Below, piece after piece: positions 36,581 to 43,897 of a DNA stretch of 64,000 nt. This DNA is from Bradyrhizobium sp. Ash2021 (GTDB lineage Bacteria; Pseudomonadota; Alphaproteobacteria; Rhizobiales; Xanthobacteraceae), in assembly GCF_031202265.1 (NCBI RefSeq), contig NZ_CP100604.1, positions 9,264,820-9,328,819 on the forward strand. The letters are read 5' to 3'. Below the pieces are notes generated by a model that saw only the letters and a list, made by a program, of their open reading frames with translations, made no database searches and had not been told where the DNA came from. Position 1 is the first letter of the stretch; every line of letters starts with the position of its first letter. A program made the position numbers and the translations under genes.

Positions 36581-36865
36581 ATGAAATATGTGATGCTTGG
36601 TAATCTGAGCCCGGAGTGGGCAAGCAAGCAATCGGAGCGGATCGGCAAGGCCAAGGCAAAGCTCGACAAGTTGGGCATCAAGATCGAGTCGATCCACTAC
36701 ACGCAGGGCTACTACGATTTCGTCGACATCGTCGATGCCCCAAATCCGGGGGCGATGCTCGCGTTCTCCGTCTGGTACGCGACCCAGGGTCTCGGGCGGA
36801 TTCAAAGTATGCCGGCCTTCGACGCAAAGAGCTTCGAAACCGCCATCAAGGACGCCGCGGGCTAG
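36581..36865 (+). CDS. GYD domain protein
   Basis: 94 aa with a strong ggaggt site before the ATG at 36581. The sequence MKYVMLGNLSPEW... and YTQGYYDFVDIVDAPN is the GYD domain, a dimeric alpha/beta-barrel-like fold common in rhizobia and soil bacteria. The function is not known. It is the only intact gene between the truncated methyltransferase and the tRNA-Arg fragment at 36940. Confidence 0.8.
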   Translation: MKYVMLGNLSPEWASKQSERIGKAKAKLDKLGIKIESIHYTQGYYDFVDIVDAPNPGAMLAFSVWYATQGLGRIQSMPAFDAKSFETAIKDAAG

Positions 36866-36939
36866 GCGCCGGGCGGGGGCTCACAGGTTTCCTGCCAACC
36901 ACCTGCGCCACCCTCGCTTGGGCGGGCTTCTCCCGCCCC

Positions 36940-36983
36940 TCGGAATCGAAATCCGATGCTCAATCCAGCTGAGCTACGAGCGC
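36940..36983 (-). pseudogene. Fragment of a second tRNA-Arg (anticodon TCG), 5' part
   Basis: Read on the minus strand from 36983, the sequence gives an acceptor 5' strand (GCGCTCG), a complete D arm (AGCTCAGCTGGATTGAGC) and a full anticodon arm with loop TTTCGAT, hence anticodon TCG (Arg, CGA codons). After the anticodon stem the T arm and 3' acceptor are replaced by an unrelated GC hairpin (ggcgggcttctcccgcc). It is a scar, not a functional tRNA. Confidence 0.7.
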
Positions 36984-37068
36984 CTGCGGCTCGATCGGAG
37001 TTCTGATGCTTTCAAGCCGCCCGCGTCGGGCGCAAAAACGGCCCCTGAGAAGCCGGAGCCCGTGCTTT

Positions 37069-37620
37069 CTAGCGCCCGGCTTGGGTCGCCTTGGCCGCGA
37101 AGCCTTCCCATGGCTTGAAGAACTGCATCGCAAGTTCGCTGTAGAGTTCACAAATATTCTGCGACTCAGCGACAAAGTCCGCATAAGCCTGCCTTGCGAA
37201 TTCGGTCTGAACCTCGATCGCCTTGTCGAACGACCGCACGCCCATGAGCTTCTCGATAAAGGAGATGGTCTCCTGGAACGCCTTCCTGGTGTAATCCCGG
37301 TAGGCATTCGCGATCGTTTGAATGATGATTGGACGGTTGTCCGTCGGCGCAACTGCGACGATTGAGGGGGCCTCCGTCGGCATGATTTCGCCGATTAGGG
37401 GCACATCCGTCGGCGTTGCCCCGCTTGAGGGGAGCTCCGCCGGCGCGGCCGCGTGGTTCGCGGGGGCGTCAGCTGACACGACCATTGTGCCGATTTGATC
37501 TTCATCCCGCTGGTCGAGCTTCGCGCTCTGCTGTTGATCAGGTTTCTGGCTCCGCTGGTCCGCCTTCCGGCTACGCTGGCGGGGCTTCCCGGTCGATTTG
37601 TCCTGGGGTCTAGTCGACAT
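37069..37620 (-). CDS. Phasin family protein
   Basis: 183 aa. The C-terminal part, from about residue 95, is an amphipathic helical phasin domain (KAFQETISFIEKLMGVRSFDKAIEVQTEF). Phasins coat polyhydroxyalkanoate granules. The N-terminal 90 residues are a low-complexity region rich in Gln, Lys, Ala and Pro. An aggggag site precedes the ATG at 37620. The same frame stays open upstream and joins the frameshifted gene at 37790-38149, so a fused product is conceivable but the internal start is better supported. A fragment of tRNA-Arg lies 85 bases downstream. Confidence 0.8.
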   Translation of the reverse strand: MSTRPQDKSTGKPRQRSRKADQRSQKPDQQQSAKLDQRDEDQIGTMVVSADAPANHAAAPAELPSSGATPTDVPLIGEIMPTEAPSIVAVAPTDNRPIIIQTIANAYRDYTRKAFQETISFIEKLMGVRSFDKAIEVQTEFARQAYADFVAESQNICELYSELAMQFFKPWEGFAAKATQAGR

Positions 37621-37789
37621 TGTTGAACTCCCCTGTGTTGAACCCCGCTGTTTCCGAATCAAACCAAACGCCAAAACTCCGCCATGTTTGCGATCAAATC
37701 GCGGTTCTGGTTTGCTGCTTACGCGGCGTTGATGTGGTGACTGGAACTCTGAACTGCGGTCACTGAAGTATGGGCCCGGCGATCGGTCG

Positions 37790-38149
37790 TAAATCGCCCC
37801 TTCATCTCCGACAACTGATGCTCCCAGGGCGAGAGCAAGTTCCCTGGATAGGTACCGGATACCGGAGATGGGCAGATCAAAATCGCGGGGGTGCCCTGAA
37901 CGAGATTCGACCGGAGGGTGACCAGCGAAACACACGCAGCCACTTATTCGTTTCGAAACAAACCTCAGCGTCGCCGCCGGTGTTGCGAACCTTGATGATT
38001 TCACCGGTGCTCGGGTTGGCTATCTCGAAGTCTCCTTCAGCCATGCGTACATTTTGAGTCTGCTGTACGACTGCATGCCACTCGGAAAGTGGGAGTGGCC
38101 GGATTTGACCTTCACGAGTGCGACGCACGGCGTGAATCTCATATCCCAT
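37790..38149 (-). pseudogene. Conserved hypothetical protein, frameshifted
   Basis: The first part runs from the ATG at 38149 for 90 codons and stops at 37877. The stop follows a run of five G on the plus strand (37887-37891, C on the coding strand). Removing one base restores the frame. The protein then continues PRDFDLPISGIRYLSRELALALG and VVGDEGAIYD, the usual ending of this rhizobial small-protein family as I recall it. The restored frame has no stop before the phasin gene and is continuous with it. Either a real decay or a sequencing error in the homopolymer is possible. Confidence 0.65.
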
Positions 38150-38353
38150 GGCGTCCGCGCGTAGGGTTCAGAGGTGCTGGATCGACGGTCTATCGGCGCT
38201 GCAGCCTACTGTAGCGCAAGGAGAATGGCGCGCCACGGCCGATGAAGATGGGCACTATTGCTTCGCCGTGGCGCTATGACGGACTAACGTCGCGCGACGT
38301 GCGCACGAGGTTCACCTTGCGCCGGCATCACGGCCCCCCATCGTTGGACTCCA

Positions 38354-39238
38354 TCATGCTGCCGCAAGGTGCTCCGCGAGACGCCGCGCATGGGATGGCA
38401 GCGTGTCGAGCCGCTGCACGATCACCATCAAACGGCGTTCGGCCCAGGGGTCCTCCAGCTGGACGAGGGAGAGCGCTCCCTCTCCCGTCCACCGCCGCGC
38501 CGCAGCTTCGGGGATCACGGCGACGCCGGCGCCAAGCGCGACCATGCGGCAGGCTGCATCCAGCCCGCGCACCCGTATGCGCGTTCGCACCAGCGCGCCC
38601 GTCCGCGCGGCATGCTCCTCCAAATGCCCGCCGAGCGCGCTGTCGCCTGAGAGGCCCACGAACTCACTGCCTAACGCCTCGACGAAGGCGACTCGTCCCC
38701 GGTTGGCGAGCTTGTGTCCGCGGGGCACAACCAGCATGAGCCGGTCGGTGCGGAAGGGCATGGCCACGAGACCCGAGAAGTCGGCGTGGTCGGCTGCGAT
38801 ACCGATTTCCGCCAGCCCTTCAGCGACGGCGCGCGCGACCTCGGGGCTCGGCCGCTCGTCGAGGTCCACGTCCACGCTCGGGTTCGCGGCGAGGAAGGCC
38901 GCGAGCATTTCGGGCAGGAATTCCGCCGCGGCCGCGGTGTTGGCGAGCAACCGCACGTGTCCTTTGAGCCCGCGGGCGTACTCGCCAAGCTCGCCTCGCA
39001 TCCGCTCCATCTGACCTGTCACCAGCCGCGCGTGATGTAACAGCGTCCGGCCCGCCGGCGTCAGCTCGACGCCGCGGTGGCCGCGCTCCAGCAGCGACGC
39101 GCCGGCCTGCTCTTCCATGCCCCGCACCCGCGCGCTCGCCGACGCCAGGGAAAGGCCGGCGTGTTCGGCACCCGCCGTGATGCTTCCCGCCTCGGCCACA
39201 TGGAGGAACAGGCGCAAGTCGACTAGATCAAAGTGCAT
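38354..39238 (-). CDS. LysR family transcriptional regulator
   Basis: 294 aa. The N-terminal helix-turn-helix starts MHFDLVDLRLFLHVAEAGSITAGAEHAG, the LysR signature region, and the effector-binding domain follows. It diverges from the TauE/SafE transporter gene with 95 bases between the start codons and is its likely regulator. The gene has higher GC and more Ala/Arg than the LysR at 33418. Its effector is unknown; a sulfur compound would suit the neighbour. Confidence 0.85.
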   Translation of the reverse strand: MHFDLVDLRLFLHVAEAGSITAGAEHAGLSLASASARVRGMEEQAGASLLERGHRGVELTPAGRTLLHHARLVTGQMERMRGELGEYARGLKGHVRLLANTAAAAEFLPEMLAAFLAANPSVDVDLDERPSPEVARAVAEGLAEIGIAADHADFSGLVAMPFRTDRLMLVVPRGHKLANRGRVAFVEALGSEFVGLSGDSALGGHLEEHAARTGALVRTRIRVRGLDAACRMVALGAGVAVIPEAAARRWTGEGALSLVQLEDPWAERRLMVIVQRLDTLPSHARRLAEHLAAA

Positions 39239-39333
39239 AGCGGCCCTCCGGGCGAATTGCCTTCGTCTCCGACTGAGGCAGGCTAAACAACTCCCGCATT
39301 GTGAGAGAGTGGGTCCGGGACCAGATTGCGTTC

Positions 39334-40080
39334 ATGACGGATCTCCTACCCCATATCATGCTCATCACCGGCACCTTTATTCTGGCAGGGCTGGTGAAAG
39401 GCGTCACGGGTCTCGGCCTGCCGACCGTCTCCATGGGCCTCCTTGGCCTGGCGATGTCGCCGGTCCAGGCGGCGGCGCTGCTGCTTGTGCCTTCACTTGT
39501 GACGAATCTCTGGCAGCTCTTCACCGGACCCCGCTTCGGCGCTCTGCTGCGCCGCCTCTGGGGCATGATGCTTGGTGTCGTTGTCGGCACGCTCGCAGGG
39601 TCGGGACTGATCGCCGGCACGGCAGGGCACGCGACGACTGCCGCACTCGGCGGCGCTCTCGCGCTCTACGGCGGCGTCGGACTCCGCAAGCCGCGCCTGC
39701 GAGTGCCGGCAGCGGCCGAGCCCTGGGCCGGCCCCCTGGCGGGTGTGGTGACCGGACTGGTCACCGGAGCGACAGGCGTCTTCGTTGTCCCTGCCGTCCC
39801 TTATCTCGGCTCGCTCGCGCTGGAACGAGACGACCTCGTTCAGGCGCTCGGCCTGTCCTTCACCATTTCCACACTGGCGCTCGCCGCTGGCCTTGCCTGG
39901 CACGGCGCACTGCACATGGGAGCCACGGGTGCCTCGTTGCTTGCGCTCGTGCCGGCGCTCGCTGGCATGGTGCTGGGCGGTTGGCTCCGCGCACGGGTGC
40001 GGCCCGAGACCTTCCGACTTGGCTTCTTCGCCGGCCTGCTGGTGCTGGGGGGCGAACTCTTGCTGCGGGGATTGACATGA
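39334..40080 (+). CDS. TauE/SafE (TSUP) family membrane transporter
   Basis: 248 aa with about eight hydrophobic helices arranged as two repeats. GLVKGVTGLGLPTVSM opens the first repeat and GVVTGLVTGATGVFVVPAVPYL the second, the two family motifs. TSUP proteins carry sulfite, sulfoacetate or other sulfur-containing or organic anions across the inner membrane. I use the ATG at 39334; a GTG at 39301 is an in-frame alternative. It is coupled to the next small gene by a 4-base overlap (ATGA) and is divergent from its probable LysR regulator. Confidence 0.85.
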   Translation: MTDLLPHIMLITGTFILAGLVKGVTGLGLPTVSMGLLGLAMSPVQAAALLLVPSLVTNLWQLFTGPRFGALLRRLWGMMLGVVVGTLAGSGLIAGTAGHATTAALGGALALYGGVGLRKPRLRVPAAAEPWAGPLAGVVTGLVTGATGVFVVPAVPYLGSLALERDDLVQALGLSFTISTLALAAGLAWHGALHMGATGASLLALVPALAGMVLGGWLRARVRPETFRLGFFAGLLVLGGELLLRGLT

Positions 40081-40307
40081 AACGATTGACACCAGTGCTC
40101 GACGCCATCTTTGCCGGGGCCAACCCGGGCCTGATAGCGGCCGCCATGATCGTCGCCCTGCTCGACGTCGCGGTGGCAGCGCAACACTTGAGCGTCTCGC
40201 GTGCGGAGACGCCTGTCGCAGTCAGAACCGTCGTCGTCTCGGCCGAGACCGAGCAGCTCGCTCCCGTCATCCCGCCGGAGCTGCGCGACATGATCGGGCA
40301 CGATTGA
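40077..40307 (+). CDS. Small single-helix membrane protein, coupled to the TSUP gene
   Basis: 76 aa. The ATG overlaps the transporter stop codon in the arrangement ATGA, which is good evidence for translation. A hydrophobic helix at about residues 17-34 (GLIAAAMIVALLDVAVAA) is followed by a soluble periplasmic or cytosolic tail rich in Val, Glu and Pro. I do not recognise the family. It may assist the transporter. Confidence 0.55.
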   Translation: MKRLTPVLDAIFAGANPGLIAAAMIVALLDVAVAAQHLSVSRAETPVAVRTVVVSAETEQLAPVIPPELRDMIGHD

Positions 40308-40520
40308 TCCGGAATGCGACTGGCGCTTCTGGCGCCGTTGCACGCAAGGTAGCTCGATCCGTCTGGTCATCCCCTCGAGGGCCACGAATCGCAGATGCTT
40401 CATGCCGGATCTTCGACCAACCAAAGCCTCACGATGGCGCTTCCGGGGTCGCGACGGCGAAGTCGCTCAATGCAACTCCCTTCCGCGAAAGCGTCCGCTG
40501 CAGTGAGTCTCAAAGGCAAG
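40308..40520. other. Gap with no supported gene (left part of a 421-base gap)
   Basis: Nothing in this stretch has a start, ribosome site or family likeness that I can support. It leads into the inverted tRNA-Arg fragment at 40521 and the promoter fragment that follows, so it is the left flank of a recombination junction. Confidence 0.5.
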
Positions 40521-40626
40521 TGGCGCGCCCGACACGATTCGAACCTGTGACCTTTGCCTTTTGTGGCCTTTCTTCTCGCCCCTGAAGCCCCGCCGGGCCG
40601 TTGCCCACCTCCGGCCAATCGGCTAC
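40521..40626 (-). pseudogene. Inverted 3' half of tRNA-Arg(CCG) plus fragment of the tRNA promoter region
   Basis: On the minus strand 40521-40558 matches the last 38 bases of tRNA-Arg(CCG), including the CCA end, with two differences. On the plus strand 40592-40626 matches the tRNA promoter region at 43723-43757 (ccgttgcccacctccggcc and caatcggcta). The match stops exactly at the -10 hexamer. The same order, inverted 3' half then promoter, occurs upstream of the intact tRNA at 43655-43771. Confidence 0.75.
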
Positions 40627-40665
40627 CGCCAACAACTGACCCATATCCCCATCGCCTTCGTCGAC

Positions 40666-40798
40666 CGCCGAATCACGAGATGGCGATGAGGGGTCGCGCA
40701 ACGGCGCGGGCTGCGATAGCCTGCGAGGATGCATTTTTTGCTCATACTGCAGTTATTGGCGCTACTGACGTTGGCCAACGGCACGCCGATCGTCGCAA
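40666..40798 (+). repeat. 133-base duplicated segment, right copy
   Basis: Identical to 35970-36102 except at two positions. It covers the upstream region and first 23 codons of the CDP-archaeol-synthase-like gene. The 4.7 kb between the two copies carries the methyltransferase remnant, GYD, phasin, LysR and TSUP genes. Confidence 0.9.
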
Positions 40799-41217
40799 AG
40801 AAGATATTTGGCCTGCGTTTTGCTCGCCCGCTGGATGGCGGAATAAAATTTCTTGATCGGCGGCCGTTGTTTGGTCACTCGAAAACCATTCGCGGCATCA
40901 CGGCTTCGATCCTCATTACGACGGCAAGCGCCCCGCTTATCGGCCTGGATTTGACCATCGGCGCTATCGTGGCAGGCGCGGCAATGGCGGGGGACCTGTT
41001 CTCCAGTTTCGTGAAGCGCCGCCTGAACTTTCCGCCGAGCAGCCAGGCGCTCTGCCTCGATCAGGTGCCCGAATCCTTATTTCCGATGCTGGCATGCCGC
41101 GATCTACTTTCCTTGACGATCGCAGACATAGCGCTTGGCGTCGGGATCTTTTTTATCGGCGAGCTAATTCTGTCCCGCCTTCTATACAAGGTCCACGTGC
41201 GCGATGAACCATATTAG
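40729..41217 (+). CDS. CDP-archaeol synthase (CarS/DUF46) family protein, intact copy
   Basis: 162 aa membrane protein with about four hydrophobic segments. It has the CarS/DUF46 order: N-terminal helix followed by NGTPIVAKK, DRRPLFGHSKTIRG (the charged CDP-alcohol-binding region) and MAGDLFSSFVKRRL, then DQVPESLFP. Archaeal CarS makes CDP-archaeol from CTP. Bacterial relatives are widespread but their lipid substrate is not established. The ATG at 40729 follows gcgagg. The gene converges on the metallophosphoesterase at 41225 with only 7 bases between their stops. Two broken copies of its 5' end lie at 35970 and 42473. Confidence 0.8.
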   Translation: MHFLLILQLLALLTLANGTPIVAKKIFGLRFARPLDGGIKFLDRRPLFGHSKTIRGITASILITTASAPLIGLDLTIGAIVAGAAMAGDLFSSFVKRRLNFPPSSQALCLDQVPESLFPMLACRDLLSLTIADIALGVGIFFIGELILSRLLYKVHVRDEPY

Positions 41218-41224
41218 CCTGCAG

Positions 41225-42163
41225 TCAGCCGCGCCGAAGGCAATGCAGGGTGATTTCCGGTGAACAGTTGAAGCGCACAGGAACGACGCTCGATCCTGCA
41301 CCTACCGAGGTGTAGCCGCTCATGCCGTGATACTGCCAGGCTCCCGCCCCCATTCGTCGCGGCAATACTGCTTCAAGTATGATCGGAATAGAGCCTGGCA
41401 GACAGATCTGCCCACCGTGCGTATGTCCGCTCAGCAGCAGATTAAAATCGGCATGAGCCGCCTGGCGATAGACTTCCGGTGTGTGCGACAACAGGATGGA
41501 GAACTCGCCATGCGGTATCTGCAACGCAGCTTTTTCGATGTTATCGACCCTATAGTGGCGCGCATCATCGATTCCGGCTAGATAGATCTGTTGATCACCG
41601 CGCACGATGATCGCGCACTCGTTGAGCAGCATCCGTATTCCCATCGCTTCCAGCCCCGGAACCATCTGGATGGTATCGTGATCGCCAAGCACCCCATAAA
41701 CGGGCTCCTTTAGATGAGCTCGCACTCGTGCGACGCCCTCCAGGGTTGCCGCGAACGGTCCAAAAGATTTCCCCCGATAGTCGCCGGTTAGAACACATAG
41801 ATCATAACGCATGCCGCCGATAAGTTCGATCAGGCGCCGCATCGCACCCTCATTCATATCCACATGCATGTCGCTGATGTGTAATATAGTGAAGCCGTCA
41901 AAAAGCGGCGGTAAGTTCTTGAACATAACGTCGTTGCGCTTGATGAGAATGCTTTCTGTATTCCGGCGTCCGCGCCAGTAGAGACCGGTCAGCTTCAGGG
42001 TATTTCGAATGACAGAAGGGACCGGATACCAATTCCCGATGTGAAGGAGGAAGAGGCTTTGGCCGAAGATTTGCGCCTCGGAGTCGGTCTCGATGCCCAG
42101 TCGCTGTTTCGCGTGGAGCGGTCCGAGACGTTCTGCCAGTTTGCGCAAGACATCTTCGTCCAT
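41225..42163 (-). CDS. Metallophosphoesterase, copy 1 (GDHD variant)
   Basis: 312 aa calcineurin-like metallophosphoesterase. Motifs in order are D98-M-H100, G127-D128, block III G160-D161-H162-D163, His227 in LLSHTPE and GHTH at 246-249. In most of the family, and in the paralog at 42507, block III is GNHD. Here the metal-bridging Asn is Asp161 (codon GAT versus AAC). The ATG at 42163 has gggagga upstream and gives the same length as the paralog; a longer in-frame start at 42181 is less likely. It resembles the membrane-associated YkuE/lipid-pyrophosphatase side of the family. Confidence 0.85.
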   Translation of the reverse strand: MDEDVLRKLAERLGPLHAKQRLGIETDSEAQIFGQSLFLLHIGNWYPVPSVIRNTLKLTGLYWRGRRNTESILIKRNDVMFKNLPPLFDGFTILHISDMHVDMNEGAMRRLIELIGGMRYDLCVLTGDYRGKSFGPFAATLEGVARVRAHLKEPVYGVLGDHDTIQMVPGLEAMGIRMLLNECAIIVRGDQQIYLAGIDDARHYRVDNIEKAALQIPHGEFSILLSHTPEVYRQAAHADFNLLLSGHTHGGQICLPGSIPIILEAVLPRRMGAGAWQYHGMSGYTSVGAGSSVVPVRFNCSPEITLHCLRRG

Positions 42164-42472
42164 GGAATAACTTCCTCCCAAATCGGCTCGACCTTCCCTG
42201 GGGGCATCCGGCTCTGACGGGCACTATAGAGGATTCCGGCCATTTCCGGTTCGACCCCTCTCGCATTTCTGGTTCGGGTCTGCTCAAGCGTTGGATTTGC
42301 GTCTCACCCTCCGGCGGCGCGGGGCCGCTGGCCGACATCGCGACGTTGGCCGAATAGACGGAATCAGATGCTCTTTCCGAAAGGAGGTGTGCGCGTGGCG
42401 AGCATTGACACCCGCGAGGTCTAAACGGACTTGTTCGGTTGGCGCTCCCCGAAGGATTGCGCGCCGAGCGCG
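42164..42472. other. Gap of about 310 bases with no supported gene; isolated strong Shine-Dalgarno
   Basis: No gene is supported. At about 42380-42388 the sequence aaggaggtg is a perfect match to the 16S anti-Shine-Dalgarno complement. The only downstream frame in range is a nine-codon GTG frame (42395-42424). The stretch next to 42163 matches the leader of the second phosphoesterase, so this gap is part of the duplicated module. Confidence 0.5.
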
Positions 42473-42505
42473 ATGCAACATTTGCTTATACTGCAATTGC
42501 TCGCG
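42473..42505 (+). pseudogene. Third, shortest remnant of the CDP-archaeol-synthase-like gene
   Basis: The 33 bases encode MQHLLILQLLA, matching the start of the intact protein (MHFLLILQLLA) in nine of eleven residues. The sequence then passes straight into the stop region of the second metallophosphoesterase, whose first shared base lies at about 42506. In the intact module the same two genes are separated by the rest of the synthase gene, about 460 bases, which is missing here. Confidence 0.65.
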
Positions 42506-42506
42506 G

Positions 42507-43445
42507 TCAGCCGCGCCGAAGGCAATGCAGGGTGATTTCCGGCGGGCAGTTCAGGCGCACAGGAACGACGCTCGATCCCGCACCTACAGAAGTGTAGCCG
42601 CTCATGTTTTGATACTGCCAGGCTCCCGCCCCCATTCGCCGCGGCAACATTGCCTCCAGCTTGATCGGAACAGATCCGGGCAGACAGATCTGACCACCAT
42701 GGGTATGTCCGCTCAGCATCAGGTTGAAATTAGCATGCGCAGCCTGGCGATACACTTCCGGTGTATGCGACAACAATATAGAAAACTCACCATCGGGGAT
42801 CTGCGACGCCGCTTTTTCGATATTATCGACCCGAAAGAAGTGCGCGTCATCGATGCCGGCCAGAAAGATGCGCTGATCGCCGCGCGCGATCACTTCACAT
42901 TCGTTGAGCAGCATCCGTATTCCCATCGCTTCCATCGCCGGAACCATTTGAATTGTATCGTGGTTGCCGAGCACACCATAGATCGGCGGCTTTAGATGAG
43001 CTCGCAGTTTTGCTACGCCCTCTATGGCCGCCTCGAACGGTCCAAAAGTCTTTCCTCGATAATCGCCGGTTAGAACACACAGATCGTATTGCAGACTGCC
43101 GACCAGTTGGATCAGGTTCCGCATCGCAACCTCATTCATGTCCACATGCAGGTCGCTGATATGCAGAATGACGTAGCGGTCGAAAACCGACGGTAGCGCC
43201 GCAAACTTCACGTCGTTTCGCCGAACAATAATCCGTTCTGCATTCCGGCGAGCACGCCAATAGAGGCCCGTTAGCTTCAGCGCATTTCGAATTATCGCGG
43301 GCGCCAGATACAAGTTCTCTAAATGAAAGAAGGTAAGCCCCTGGCCAAAGACTTGTGCTTCGTGATCCGCCTCGATCCCCAATCGCTGTCTTGCGTGGAG
43401 CGGCCCGAGACGTTCCTCCAGTTTGCGTAAGATATCCTTGTCCAT
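42507..43445 (-). CDS. Metallophosphoesterase, copy 2 (canonical GNHD)
   Basis: 312 aa, same length as copy 1 and roughly three-quarters identical by eye. It has D98-L-H100, G127-D128, G160-N161-H162-D163, His227 and GHTH at 246-249, so all five metal-binding blocks are intact. The ATG at 43445 is preceded by ggaggaac, and the leader matches that of copy 1. It would hydrolyse a phosphoester or pyrophosphate, possibly of a lipid. The synthase-like gene that accompanies copy 1 is reduced to 33 bases here. Confidence 0.9.
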   Translation of the reverse strand: MDKDILRKLEERLGPLHARQRLGIEADHEAQVFGQGLTFFHLENLYLAPAIIRNALKLTGLYWRARRNAERIIVRRNDVKFAALPSVFDRYVILHISDLHVDMNEVAMRNLIQLVGSLQYDLCVLTGDYRGKTFGPFEAAIEGVAKLRAHLKPPIYGVLGNHDTIQMVPAMEAMGIRMLLNECEVIARGDQRIFLAGIDDAHFFRVDNIEKAASQIPDGEFSILLSHTPEVYRQAAHANFNLMLSGHTHGGQICLPGSVPIKLEAMLPRRMGAGAWQYQNMSGYTSVGAGSSVVPVRLNCPPEITLHCLRRG

Positions 43446-43654
43446 GGAAGAAGTTCCTCCGCAATGGCTCGATCTTCCATGGGAACATCAGGCGCTGCCA
43501 GACACTACAAAGTATTCCCTTCGGGCAAACAGTTTGTTTTACCTGACAGCATGGCTGATTTGCCCTCCCCGGCAACTCCCGGCCGGCGATGAACTATATT
43601 CCGCGACATCCCTTCCAAGGATCACCCGCGCCACAGTCCCGGCACGCTCGGCAC

Positions 43655-43691
43655 AGGCCCCCGACACGATTCGGAAGGTGTGATCGTTGCC
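43655..43691 (-). pseudogene. Degenerate inverted 3' half of tRNA-Arg(CCG)
   Basis: On the minus strand this resembles the last 37 bases of tRNA-Arg(CCG). The T-arm core (cgacacgattcg on the plus strand) is kept, with several substitutions and an indel. It lies upstream of, and inverted relative to, the intact tRNA at 43772, in the same arrangement as 40521-40626. Confidence 0.55.
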
Positions 43692-43733
43692 ATTTGGGGC
43701 CTTGCTGCTGCCAAATCAGCCCCCGCAAGGCCG

Positions 43734-43762
43734 TTGCCCACCTCCGGCCAATCGGCTAAATG
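43734..43762 (+). promoter_or_regulatory. Promoter of tRNA-Arg(CCG)
   Basis: TTGCCC at 43734-43739 and TAAATG at 43757-43762 are separated by 17 bases and lie 9 bases upstream of the mature tRNA 5' end. The same promoter block is recognisable, in degraded form, at the fragments at 31221 and 40592. Confidence 0.6.
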
Positions 43763-43771
43763 AGCCCCTAC

Positions 43772-43848
43772 GCACCCGTAGCTCAGCTGGATAGAGCGTT
43801 GCCCTCCGAAGGCAAAGGTCACACGTTCGAATCGTGTCGGGTGCGCCA
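43772..43848 (+). tRNA. tRNA-Arg (anticodon CCG)
   Basis: 77 bases including an encoded CCA. Acceptor 43772-43778 pairs with 43838-43844, the discriminator is G43845, and the CCA is 43846-43848. The D arm is GCTCAGCTGGATAGAGC, the anticodon loop CTCCGAA gives CCG (reads CGG), and the T arm contains TTCGAAT. It is intact. Its 5' and 3' halves are found as fragments at three other places in the preceding 12.5 kb, so it is the probable integration site of the island. Confidence 0.95.
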
Positions 43849-43897
43849 GGATTTTCGCACCCCCGAGGGGTGCCAGCGTGGTGATGAGTGACCCGGA

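Noticed and set aside
36876..36985. Complete tRNA on the minus strand at the arginine-like fragment
   Set aside because: The T arm and 3' acceptor cannot be formed. Only the 5' part through the anticodon arm is present, so I list it as a fragment.
39117..40307. 396-codon frame overlapping the LysR and TSUP genes
   Set aside because: Only its last 76 codons (40077-40307) are supported, by the ATGA coupling. The upstream part is a frame-shifted reading of the TSUP gene.
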